From contig NZ_OY761445.1 of the NCBI RefSeq assembly GCF_963664415.1, positions 3,188,501 to 3,252,500 on the forward strand: a stretch of DNA of 64,000 bases. The letters run 5' to 3'. The position numbers and the translations under genes were made by a program. Below are positions 45,064 to 53,135 of the stretch, in pieces. The stretch is from an uncultured Desulfobacter sp. GTDB taxonomy: Bacteria > Desulfobacterota > Desulfobacteria > Desulfobacterales > Desulfobacteraceae. Within the stretch, counting starts at the first letter, position 1. Each line of letters starts with the position of its first letter. Under the pieces are notes generated by a model that worked only from the letters and a program-made list of their open reading frames with translations, searched no databases and was not told the DNA's origin.

Positions 45064-46239
45064 ATGAATAAAGCAGTAATCGTCAGTGCCACCCGAACCC
45101 CTTTAGGCAGTTTTGGCGGTTCATTAAGCGGCATGGGTGCCACAACACTTGGGGGCCTTGTAATCAGGGAAGCAATCCGACGTGCTGATATCGAGGATGC
45201 CGTGGTGGATGAGTGCATCATGGGCATGGTTCTACCCTGCGGGTACGGCCAGAATCCGGGAAAACAGGCTGTGGTGAAAGCGGGCCTTCCCTGGGAAGTT
45301 GAAGCCATTACCGTAAACAAAGTGTGCGGATCATCCCTGAAGGCCGTTATGCTGGCCGCCCAGGCCATCCAGTGCGGTGATGCGGATGTGGTGGTGGCCG
45401 GCGGTATGGAGACCATGAGTATGGCGCCTTATTATATGGACAAGGCCAGATGGGGGCACCGCATGGGGCCGGGCCGCATTGAGGACCATATGGTCCATGA
45501 CGGACTGTGGGATGTTGTCAATGATTTTCACATGGGCATGTCCAATGAGCTTTGCTCCGAGCGCTGGGATGTGACCCGTGAGGAACAGGACCGGTTTGCG
45601 GCCCAATCCTATGCAAGGGCCAACAAGGCTGTGGCCCAGGGGCGGTTTAAAGATGAAATCATGCCTGTTTCAATCCCCCAGCGGAAGGGTGACCCCAAAA
45701 TTTTTGATACGGATGAATGCCCCAAGGAGACAAGCTTTGAATTTTTGTCCAAAATGAAGCCCGCTTTTAAAAAAGATGGGGTGGGCACAGCAGGCAATGC
45801 GTCCATAATCTCCGACGGCGCAAGCGCTGTGGTTGTCATGAGCGAATCAAAAGCAAAGGAACTGGGATGCACCATCATGGCTGAAATCGGTGCCCAGGCA
45901 TCCTATGGCATTGACATGAAATATGTGCTCATGGCCCCCATTTATGCCATTCCCAAGGTGCTAAAAAAGCAAGGAATCACTATTAATGATGTGGACCTGT
46001 TTGAAATTAACGAAGCCTTTGCCGGCACCTCTGCCGGCATCAACAAAGTTCTGGAGCTTGAACCCGAAAAAGTAAACGTGAACGGTGGTTCCGTGGCGTT
46101 GGGGCATCCCATCGGTGCATCGGGAGCAAGGGTTTTGACCACGTTATTGTATGAAATGGCTAAAAGAGATTTAGAAACCGGTCTTGCTTCGCTCTGTTTG
46201 GGCGGCGGGGAGGCTGTGGCACTAATAATCAATCGTTAG
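45064..46239 (+). CDS. Acetyl-CoA acetyltransferase (thiolase)
   Basis: 391 residues from the ATG at 45064, after AGGAGCGTAAA; a longer frame to 45010 is unlikely. Active-site residues are the acyl-accepting Cys in VNKVCGSSLKAVML, the His in VALGHPIGASGAR and the second Cys in SLCLGGGEAVALI. The NEAFAG motif is present. It condenses or cleaves acetoacetyl-CoA. Forty bp before the dehydrogenase, it probably forms an operon for butyrate/fatty-acid turnover. Confidence 0.93.
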   Translation: MNKAVIVSATRTPLGSFGGSLSGMGATTLGGLVIREAIRRADIEDAVVDECIMGMVLPCGYGQNPGKQAVVKAGLPWEVEAITVNKVCGSSLKAVMLAAQAIQCGDADVVVAGGMETMSMAPYYMDKARWGHRMGPGRIEDHMVHDGLWDVVNDFHMGMSNELCSERWDVTREEQDRFAAQSYARANKAVAQGRFKDEIMPVSIPQRKGDPKIFDTDECPKETSFEFLSKMKPAFKKDGVGTAGNASIISDGASAVVVMSESKAKELGCTIMAEIGAQASYGIDMKYVLMAPIYAIPKVLKKQGITINDVDLFEINEAFAGTSAGINKVLELEPEKVNVNGGSVALGHPIGASGARVLTTLLYEMAKRDLETGLASLCLGGGEAVALIINR

Positions 46240-46279
46240 ATAATTTTTTTTCAAGTTGAATGCATAGGAGAACAGGACA

Positions 46280-47131
46280 ATGGAAGTAAAGACCTTTGGT
46301 GTTGTTGGTTCAGGTCAGATGGGCAACGGCATTGCCCAGGTGGCTGCTGCGTCAGGGATGAATGTAATCATGAGCGATATTAAAGAAGAATTCTGCGAAA
46401 GAGGCCTTGCCACAATTTCAGGCTCCCTGGACCGGCTGTTAAAAAAAGAAAAAATAACCCAGGCGGACAAGGATACCACCCTTAGCAGAATCACCACCAC
46501 TACGGATTTGGAGGATATGGCCAAAGCCGATTTCGTGGTGGAAGCCGCAGTAGAACGTGAGGACCTGAAATTTCAAATATTCAGAGATTTGGACAAGGTC
46601 TGCCCGGAAAACGTAATCCTGGCCAGCAACACATCATCCATTCCCATCGGCAGCATTGCAGCCCAGACTTCCCGGCCGGACAAAGTGATCGGCATGCATT
46701 TCATGAACCCCGTACCTATGATGAAACTTGTGGAAGTCATCAAGGGGATTGCCACTTCCGAAGAGACGTTTCAAATGACCTGGGATCTGTCTAAAAAATT
46801 CGGCAAGGTTCCGGCTGAAGCCGATGATTACCCCGGATTCATTGCCAACCGGATACTGATGCCCATGATCAACGAGGCGGTTTTCTGTCTCTATCAAAGC
46901 GTGGGTACCAAAGAGGACATTGATACGGTCATGAAGCTTGGTATGGCACATCCCATGGGGCCGTTAACCCTGGCCGACCTCATTGGCCTGGACACCTGCC
47001 TGGCCATCATGGAGACGCTGTATGACGGTTTCAAGGACTCCAAATACAGACCCTGCCCGCTATTGAGAAGATATGTGGAAGCCGGTTGGTTGGGGCGCAA
47101 GACCGGCAAAGGTTTTTACGATTACAAATAG
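46280..47131 (+). CDS. hbd: 3-hydroxybutyryl-CoA dehydrogenase
   Basis: This 283-residue protein has the N-terminal Rossmann NAD site (VVGSGQMGNGIAQVAAASG) and the signature MHFMNPVPMMKLVEVIKGIA with the catalytic His. The C-terminal domain contains GFIANRILMPMINEA and ADLIGLDTCLAIM. It interconverts 3-hydroxyacyl- and 3-oxoacyl-CoA. It follows thiolase and ends in a terminator hairpin, completing a two-gene operon. Confidence 0.94.
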   Translation: MEVKTFGVVGSGQMGNGIAQVAAASGMNVIMSDIKEEFCERGLATISGSLDRLLKKEKITQADKDTTLSRITTTTDLEDMAKADFVVEAAVEREDLKFQIFRDLDKVCPENVILASNTSSIPIGSIAAQTSRPDKVIGMHFMNPVPMMKLVEVIKGIATSEETFQMTWDLSKKFGKVPAEADDYPGFIANRILMPMINEAVFCLYQSVGTKEDIDTVMKLGMAHPMGPLTLADLIGLDTCLAIMETLYDGFKDSKYRPCPLLRRYVEAGWLGRKTGKGFYDYK

Positions 47132-47154
47132 TGTTTGAACAAAAAGTCAAGAAA

Positions 47155-47182
47155 AAGGCGGGGCAGTATCTGCTCCGCCTTT
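47155..47182 (+). terminator. Rho-independent-like terminator after hbd
   Basis: AAGGCGGGGCA pairs with TGCTCCGCCTT (one G/T mismatch) around a 5-nt loop, followed by a short T-rich tail. Confidence 0.75.
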
Positions 47183-47189
47183 AATCATT

Positions 47190-47429
47190 CTAATTTATAT
47201 TTTTCAAGACAGGATCATTAGCTTTAAAAATATTGCAGGTTTCTGACTCCGAATCAAAAACAATAACGGCTTTCCCGGTTCGAAGCTGATCCAAAACTTG
47301 ATTTATTTTGGTCTCCAGAGGCACTTCCCGCTCCCCGTAATCAGTACCGTCACGGGTAACGAACTCTTCAACAACACCTTCAAGCGCCTCGGGGCTTAGC
47401 TGATCACAGGGTATTTTAACCGCCTTCAT
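47190..47429 (-). CDS. YheU-family (UPF0270) protein
   Basis: The 79-residue protein has the UPF0270 pattern: IPCDQLSPEALEGVVEEFVT, RDGTDYGEREVPLETKINQV and LRTGKAVIVFDSESETCNI. Function is unknown in the family. It overlaps the GIY-YIG gene end by 14 nt, so the two are cotranscribed. Confidence 0.82.
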   Translation of the reverse strand: MKAVKIPCDQLSPEALEGVVEEFVTRDGTDYGEREVPLETKINQVLDQLRTGKAVIVFDSESETCNIFKANDPVLKNIN

Positions 47430-47685
47430 GACTGAAATTCCAATCCAACAAGGTTTTAATTTTTTTATCGGTCCGGGTCTTTTTAATGATATATTCTAAT
47501 TTGTATGCCTCGGATTTAGACAACTTAGTCCGGACGGCTGCCAGTTTCACCGGGATTCTGGACCGGGTATATTTGGATGCCGTGCCCTGATTGTGACTTG
47601 CCAGGCGTTTTTTTAGATCATTGGTCACCCCGCAATACAAAGAGTTGTCTGAACACTTCAATAGATACGTTGACCAGTTTTCCAA
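47416..47685 (-). CDS. GIY-YIG nuclease domain protein (UPF0213-like)
   Basis: An 89-residue single-domain protein. The GIY-YIG core is degenerate but recognisable: WSTYLLKCSDNSLYCGVTND, then LKKRLASHNQGTASKYTRSR with the conserved Arg, and Glu in SKSEAYKLEYIIKK. Small stand-alone proteins of this type are widespread and of unclear biological role. It lies 11 bp after the methyltransferase stop. Confidence 0.88.
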   Translation of the reverse strand: MENWSTYLLKCSDNSLYCGVTNDLKKRLASHNQGTASKYTRSRIPVKLAAVRTKLSKSEAYKLEYIIKKTRTDKKIKTLLDWNFSHEGG

Positions 47686-47696
47686 TGTGTCTTCCG

Positions 47697-48320
47697 TTAT
47701 CGGGGTGTCACTATCCAGATACTGGCGGCACCCCGCGCGTGTCGGATCTGTTGCCGGATTTCAAAACAGTCTTTTATTACAGGAGACATGCCGCCGTTGC
47801 TGACATAGGCCTTAAAATTGCGGTAGTGTTCTTTTCCGGCCAGACGTTCAATCATATCAACAGCAATTTTGCTGGTTTTTTTGGCCTGATCATCCAAAGA
47901 AAAATCCACTAGAATAAATTGTCCGCCAGGGGCAAGCAGGCGCCTGGCCTCGGCAATCATCTTCGTTTGCATCTCGGCCGGTTTTTCATGCACTGCAAAG
48001 GAAATAATGATGATGTCAAAACTTGCACCGGGCAGGCCTGTGTGCTGCACATCGCATTCCAGCAGCGTGGCTATTTTGTTGCCTCTTGCGGCAACCTTAA
48101 GCATGTCTGGGGATAGATCCACACCGGTTAAATTGCCGAAACCTGCATCGGACAATCTTTTGAGCTGCTCACCGGTACCGCAGCACAGATCCAGGATGCG
48201 TGCACCATGGTCCGGCATCAGCCGGATTATATCCTGCCGGATATTTTTCAGGGCAAAATAGAGGACTGGATCATATATTCTTGCAGTAAACGCACCTGGT
48301 ATGTCCTCTGGGGTGTCCAT
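47697..48320 (-). CDS. Class I SAM-dependent methyltransferase
   Basis: 207 residues with the Methyltransf fold: motif I in RILDLCCGTGEQLKRLSDAG, an acidic residue after strand 2 (LTGVDLSPDML), motif IV in FDIIIISFAVHE and LAPGGQFILVDFS. The substrate is unknown. The start overlaps the stop of the Cys-rich gene (TAATG), so it belongs to the feo transcription unit or its tail. Confidence 0.88.
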   Translation of the reverse strand: MDTPEDIPGAFTARIYDPVLYFALKNIRQDIIRLMPDHGARILDLCCGTGEQLKRLSDAGFGNLTGVDLSPDMLKVAARGNKIATLLECDVQHTGLPGASFDIIIISFAVHEKPAEMQTKMIAEARRLLAPGGQFILVDFSLDDQAKKTSKIAVDMIERLAGKEHYRNFKAYVSNGGMSPVIKDCFEIRQQIRHARGAASIWIVTPR

Positions 48321-48529
48321 TAATCGCTCCCGATTACTTTATGTTTATGACCGGTCTCCTCGGCACCCGAATCCTCTGTCTGCCCACAGCATTCATTTTC
48401 GGGGCCAACCGCACACCCTCCACATCCCCCACAACCACACGAAGGCTGCCCTTTAAAAGCCTTGATCATTCTTCTTATCATATAAAAAAAGGCGACTGCC
48501 ACAATCAGTCCAACCAGAATATTTCCCAT
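48320..48529 (-). CDS. FeoB-associated Cys-rich membrane protein
   Basis: 69 residues from the ATG at 48529, which follows TTAAGGAGGAAA; a longer frame to 48595 is not supported. One N-terminal membrane helix (ILVGLIVAVAFFYMIRRMIK) is followed by a Cys-rich tail (PSCGCGGCGGC, then ENECCGQ) and acidic residues. Such proteins accompany feoB in many anaerobes and are thought to aid ferrous iron transport. It lies 160 bp after the feoB stop, separated by an inverted repeat element. Confidence 0.85.
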   Translation of the reverse strand: MGNILVGLIVAVAFFYMIRRMIKAFKGQPSCGCGGCGGCAVGPENECCGQTEDSGAEETGHKHKVIGSD

Positions 48530-48548
48530 TTTTTCCTCCTTAATTAGT

Positions 48549-48686
48549 GCCTGAACAAAAACCTGGAAATTTTGTTTAGTACAAGGCGGGCGCAAATTTT
48601 AACCGGAGTAATACATGAAGTATTTCGAGGATTAAAATTTGCGCCCAACGAAGTAATCGACAAAATTTACGGTTTTCGATCGGGCA
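48549..48686. repeat. MITE-like inverted repeat element after feoB
   Basis: About 138 bp. The outer arms are GCCTGAACAAAAACCTGG and its imperfect inverse ending GGTTTTCGATCGGGC; the inner arms GGGCGCAAATTTTAA and TTAAAATTTGCGCCC are perfect. It carries no gene. It begins at the feoB stop codon, with ATTAG on both sides as a possible target duplication. Confidence 0.75.
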
Positions 48687-50894
48687 TTAGTGAATCAGCA
48701 GGGAGCCGACCTGGTAGGTCAATACGGACAGCGCAAAGGCCAGGGCCGTGTTGAATCCCACTGAAAAAGCAGACCATTTCCATGATCCGGTTTCCCGGGC
48801 AATACAAACAACGGTGACAAAACAGGGGGCGTAAAAAACCGTAAAAATCATCAAAGCAAAAGCGGTTACAGGCCCCCAACCCGGGGTCTTGGCAAGTCTT
48901 TGTCCCAGAGAGTCTGTGCTGCCGTGTTCCACATCCCCAAGGGAGTAAGCTGTTCCCAGTGTGGAGACCACCACTTCCTTGGCCGCAAACCCACCCAGCA
49001 GGGCAATATTTGTCCGCCAGTCAAATCCGGCCAGATAAGAAATATTTTCAAGGGATTTGCCGATTCTGCCGGCAATAGAATTTTCCAGTCGGGTCAGGGC
49101 GGCCTGGCCGTCAATACCGGCCAAAGCATCCCGGACTTCCCGAGCCTCAGGGGAAAGTTCGGTACCTTCATCTGCGGTTTCAAGTTCTTTTAAAACGTCT
49201 GCCGGAACTGAATCGGTAATTGCTGTACGCTGGGATTCAAATTTTGCCGAAGTTTTTTCATCCAGCCCGGGAAAAGTCATCATGGCCCAAAGCAGAATGG
49301 AGATCCCCAGGATTACAGTCCCGGCTTTTTTCATATATTGCCAGGTCCTTTCCCATGTGTGAATCCAAAGCCCCTTAAGCGTAGGTAAACGATAGGGGGG
49401 CAATTCCATGACAAAGGGCGTGGATTCGCCCCGGATCACTGTACTTCTCAACAATTTTGCCACCAGAAGGGCTCCGATCCATGAAATCAGGGTCAAAATG
49501 ACCATGATCAAGGCCTGCTTATTAGGAAAAAAGGCGGCCACCAGCAGGGCATACACCGGCAGTTTGGCACCACAGTTCATGAACGGCACCGTTAAAAGGG
49601 TTGCCAGCCGTTCACGGGGAGATTTCAGGGTCCGGGCCGCCATAACGCCGGGCACGGCACATCCACCGGCAATACCTCCGGAAACAATAAAGGCCATGAC
49701 CGAACTGCCGTGAAGCCCGAATATCCGAAATACCCGGTCCAGCATAAAGGCCATCCTGGCCAAATATCCAGAATCCTCAATAAATGAGATGCCCAGAAAC
49801 ATGAACATAATCAACGGCACAAACCCCATGACACCGCCCACACCGTCAATGATTCCCGAGATGATCATGGATTTGAGAAGGCCATCAGGCAGAACAGCAT
49901 CCATCACACCACTGATCCAACCAAAAATGCCTTCAATCCACTCCACGGGCAACGCACTGTAGGTAAAGGTAAATTGATACAAGGCGGCAAGTACCCCGAC
50001 CATAATCAAAGGTCCGAGAAAACGGTTTGTCAGCACTTTATCGATCTGATCCGAACGCTGAAGCCGGTTGCGGTCATAGGCAAACCGGATCACATTCTGT
50101 TTGAGTACGGAGTTGATAAAGCCATACCGCTGATCGGCAATCATGCCTTCGGGATGGGTGTCAAGGGTGACGGACATATGACGCTGGAGTTTATTCCCAA
50201 TCTCTATGAGTTTATCGTGCGTTTCTTTGTCCCGGGTAGAGCCAAGCTCAAGAATCTGAGTATCGTTCTCAAAATATTTAAGGCCCACCCAGCGAGGGGG
50301 ATAGATATCCGTTAAAAACTGTTTTTCCTCGATGATCTTTTCAATTTCATCCAGGGCTTTGTCAATGTCCTGGCCGTAGGAGATCATTAAAGGCGAGGCA
50401 GGTTTATTAATCCCCTTGGCAACCTGCGCCAGCAGCTCTTCTTTACCTTTGCCTGTCCTGGCCACCATGGGCACCACAGGAACGCCTAAAAGTTCTGACA
50501 GCTTGTCAAGATTGATCTCTATGCCTCTTTTTTTAGCCACATCCATCATGTTCAAGGCCAGGCAGACTGGAATCCCCATCTCCATAAACTGCACGGACAG
50601 ATAAAGGTTACGTTCCAGGTTTGCGGCATCCACAATATTAACGACCATGGCCGGTCTTTCATTGACCAGGTAATCCCTTGCCACCACCTCTTCCAATGAA
50701 TAGGCGGTCAAAGAATAGGTGCCGGGAAGGTCTATGATTTCAAAGGTACCGGCCTCGGAAACGCAGGTGCCCTGTTTTTTTTCAACCGTGACCCCAGGAT
50801 AGTTTCCCACCTGCTGGCGGGCTCCTGTCAATTCGTTGAAAAGGGTTGTTTTTCCGGCATTTGGATTCCCTGCAAGGGCAATGGCGATACTCAT
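48687..50894 (-). CDS. feoB: Ferrous iron transport protein B
   Basis: 735 residues. The N-terminal G-protein domain has G1 AGNPNAGKTTLFNELTGA, G2/G3 region VEKKQGT and DLPGTYSLTAYS, and G4 LNMMDVAKKRG. A regulatory helical domain follows, then the polytopic domain with two Gate motifs (FVPLIMFMFLGISFIEDSGY; LPVYALLVAAFF) and conserved Cys in GGIAGGCAVPGVMAARTL. FeoB takes up Fe(II) across the inner membrane. It starts 2 bp after feoA. Length and motifs are complete. Confidence 0.96.
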   Translation of the reverse strand: MSIAIALAGNPNAGKTTLFNELTGARQQVGNYPGVTVEKKQGTCVSEAGTFEIIDLPGTYSLTAYSLEEVVARDYLVNERPAMVVNIVDAANLERNLYLSVQFMEMGIPVCLALNMMDVAKKRGIEINLDKLSELLGVPVVPMVARTGKGKEELLAQVAKGINKPASPLMISYGQDIDKALDEIEKIIEEKQFLTDIYPPRWVGLKYFENDTQILELGSTRDKETHDKLIEIGNKLQRHMSVTLDTHPEGMIADQRYGFINSVLKQNVIRFAYDRNRLQRSDQIDKVLTNRFLGPLIMVGVLAALYQFTFTYSALPVEWIEGIFGWISGVMDAVLPDGLLKSMIISGIIDGVGGVMGFVPLIMFMFLGISFIEDSGYLARMAFMLDRVFRIFGLHGSSVMAFIVSGGIAGGCAVPGVMAARTLKSPRERLATLLTVPFMNCGAKLPVYALLVAAFFPNKQALIMVILTLISWIGALLVAKLLRSTVIRGESTPFVMELPPYRLPTLKGLWIHTWERTWQYMKKAGTVILGISILLWAMMTFPGLDEKTSAKFESQRTAITDSVPADVLKELETADEGTELSPEAREVRDALAGIDGQAALTRLENSIAGRIGKSLENISYLAGFDWRTNIALLGGFAAKEVVVSTLGTAYSLGDVEHGSTDSLGQRLAKTPGWGPVTAFALMIFTVFYAPCFVTVVCIARETGSWKWSAFSVGFNTALAFALSVLTYQVGSLLIH

Positions 50895-50895
50895 T

Positions 50896-51129
50896 TTACT
50901 CTACCTCCACCTGAATATAATCGGCTTCGTTGTTCCTTAAGGTCAACGTGAAGCCCATAATCCGCAATGCCACCGGGTCATAAAGCGGGGCCCGGCCCTG
51001 AATGGTGATCTCCTTTCCCGGGACAATACCCATGTCCCTTATACGGCGACCCATTTCGCCCTGCGCTTTTACCGACGTTATAACCCCGGTCTGGTTCCTT
51101 TTCATTTGTCTCAGGTTGATGACGCTCAT
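50896..51129 (-). CDS. feoA: Ferrous iron transport protein A
   Basis: 77-residue SH3-like FeoA protein: INLRQMKRNQTGVITSVKAQ, RRIRDMGIVPGKEITIQGRA, DPVALRIMGFTLTLRNNEA. It is thought to modulate FeoB. It is the first gene of the operon, preceded by a good promoter and a palindrome. Confidence 0.93.
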   Translation of the reverse strand: MSVINLRQMKRNQTGVITSVKAQGEMGRRIRDMGIVPGKEITIQGRAPLYDPVALRIMGFTLTLRNNEADYIQVEVE

Positions 51130-51150
51130 TAAAAAAACTCCTTTTATAAT

Positions 51151-51224
51151 TCACAATCTAACTTGTGATGCTTTTTAGTTTTACTGCGAATAAGTTCTAT
51201 ACAGATAACTTTTATGTCGGTCAA
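51151..51224 (-). promoter_or_regulatory. Promoter and candidate operator of the feo operon
   Basis: On the minus strand TTGACC (51219-51224) and TATAGA (51196-51201) are spaced by exactly 17 bp. Downstream, at 51151-51168, lies the perfect palindrome TCACAA-N6-TTGTGA in the presumed leader. It could bind a CRP/FNR-type or other dimeric repressor; no DtxR or Fur box is obvious. Confidence 0.65.
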
Positions 51225-51339
51225 TAAAGAAGTAACCATTATTAAACAAGAAGGAAGGGAGAAAATAAAAAACGCGTGCAAAGTTGAACGGCACAATCTT
51301 TGTGGGCAAGGAAGTTGCCGGGTTTGCATTATATAATGT

Positions 51340-52857
51340 TTATTGCCCGTGGCTATATGTTTCTTTGATTGCAAAACGGTCGATATCTCCTGCCGCAGTC
51401 AGGGGCAACTGATCAACAAATACAATGGATTTTGGCTTCTTAAAACCGGCAATCAAGGTGCCGGTATAGGCAATTAACTCTTTTTCTTCAACGGTGCAGC
51501 CGGCGTTCAGGGTACATACAGCCTTGATGGCTTCTCCAAATTCCGCATCCGGCACGCCGAAGACACATGCCTTGTCCACAGCCCCATGACTGGCAAGGGC
51601 ATTTTCCACTTCTGCGGGAAAGACATTCTCTCCGCCGGGTTTAATCAATTCCTTTTCCGGTTTTCGCCCCTTAAAATAAAGGTATCCGTTCTCATCCAGC
51701 TGTCCCATGTCACCGGTATGGTGCCAACCGTTTCTGAATGTAAAGGCATTGAGGTCGTCGGCATTCCAGTATCCATTAAATACCAGGGGGCCTTTGACAA
51801 GAATCTCTCCGGTATTGCCTGGCGGCAGGGCATGATCCAGATCATCAGCAACGATCATCCTGACCAGGGGCGATACCCGGCCCGCAGATCCGGGCGCCTC
51901 AAAAATGGGTGAAAAGGTAATCAGGCCCGAAGTTTCAGTCTGTCCGTACATGATCCAGAATTTTGATCCTGTAACCGTTTCCCATTGTTTGGCGGTTTCC
52001 GGATTCTCAAGGCCTGCGACAATTTCAAGGCTGGGCAGATCCGGCGGCGTATCCTGGGACTGGATACTGTCCAGTATACGGCCCAGAATCGGGGGGAAGG
52101 AGCCGAAAATCGACACATTTTGTTCTCGAATTAAGTCAATACTGTCTTGGGGGGAAAATTGCTCCATAATCACATTTTTTCCGCCGGCCATGAGCGTGCC
52201 AAGTCCGATATTCACCCCCATGATATGAAACAAGGGTAAAATATTTAAATAGGCTTTGGTGTTGTCCAGGCCATAGGCATGCATCAACTGAAGGTTGGCC
52301 AGAATAAGACTTGCCTGACTGAGCACCGCCCCCCTAGGTTTACCCTGGACTGCTGCAGTGTGTATAATAATGTAGGCCAGGTCCGGATCGGAATCGGCGG
52401 CCAGTTCAATAGCACCCTGGGGATCGGGCGCATAAAGAGAAGAAAAATCCTCCGCCAGGTTGAAGCTATGGTCAATACCGGTTCGCTCCTGAATCAGCGG
52501 CCCGATTTTATCTTTTATTTCATTATCATAAATAACCACCTGTGGCGTGGTGTCATCAAGTGCATGGGCCAGCTCGTCTTCTCCCAGTCGACGGTTAATG
52601 AGTACAAGGCACAGGTTTAAGGCGGAAGCCGATGCAAACAGATGGAAAAATGCCGGGCAATTTTTAGCGACCACGGCTACCCGGGTGCCGGCAGCCAGAT
52701 TAAGTTCTGCCATGCCGCAGGTCAATCGGCAGGCATCGTCAAACAGTTCTGAATGACTGCGGGTTTCACCATTATAAAACAGGGCGCATCCCAGACCGTT
52801 CATCAGAGCGTTTCTGTAGAAAAAATCAAATACTGTCAGTTGATGAGTTTTGTTCAT
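51340..52857 (-). CDS. AMP-forming acyl-CoA synthetase-like protein
   Basis: 505 residues from the ATG at 52857. It has the ANL superfamily fold: IMYGQTETSGLITFSP (A5), GWHHTGDMGQLDENGYLYF (A7) and GGENVFPAEVENALASH (A8). Two motifs are atypical: the P-loop-like A3 reads IIHTAAVQGKPRGAVLSQ rather than YTSGTTGxPKG, and the A10 position where a catalytic Lys is usual reads TAAGDIDRFAIK. It may still ligate an acyl group to CoA, but substrate and activity are uncertain. Confidence 0.85.
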   Translation of the reverse strand: MNKTHQLTVFDFFYRNALMNGLGCALFYNGETRSHSELFDDACRLTCGMAELNLAAGTRVAVVAKNCPAFFHLFASASALNLCLVLINRRLGEDELAHALDDTTPQVVIYDNEIKDKIGPLIQERTGIDHSFNLAEDFSSLYAPDPQGAIELAADSDPDLAYIIIHTAAVQGKPRGAVLSQASLILANLQLMHAYGLDNTKAYLNILPLFHIMGVNIGLGTLMAGGKNVIMEQFSPQDSIDLIREQNVSIFGSFPPILGRILDSIQSQDTPPDLPSLEIVAGLENPETAKQWETVTGSKFWIMYGQTETSGLITFSPIFEAPGSAGRVSPLVRMIVADDLDHALPPGNTGEILVKGPLVFNGYWNADDLNAFTFRNGWHHTGDMGQLDENGYLYFKGRKPEKELIKPGGENVFPAEVENALASHGAVDKACVFGVPDAEFGEAIKAVCTLNAGCTVEEKELIAYTGTLIAGFKKPKSIVFVDQLPLTAAGDIDRFAIKETYSHGQ

Positions 52858-53135
52858 GCCGCATATCCTTATTCTTACAAACAGAATCACAGAAGCAAAA
52901 AAGCCATTTACAAATTCCCGAACCAGCCGGGATATAAAATTTTATCCCCTTTAACTGTCATGAACGTCAATACATTGTCAAAAAGATTATTGCAGGAACA
53001 TGGAAAAGTTAAGGAGAATATAGCTCAAGATAAGCGTTGACATGTGTTTTATCGGGCGATAAATTTGTACTTACAAGCCAATCAAATCCATCGGCAGGCG
53101 CCATTTCCTGCCGGACAGCACGAAGGAGAAAAGCC

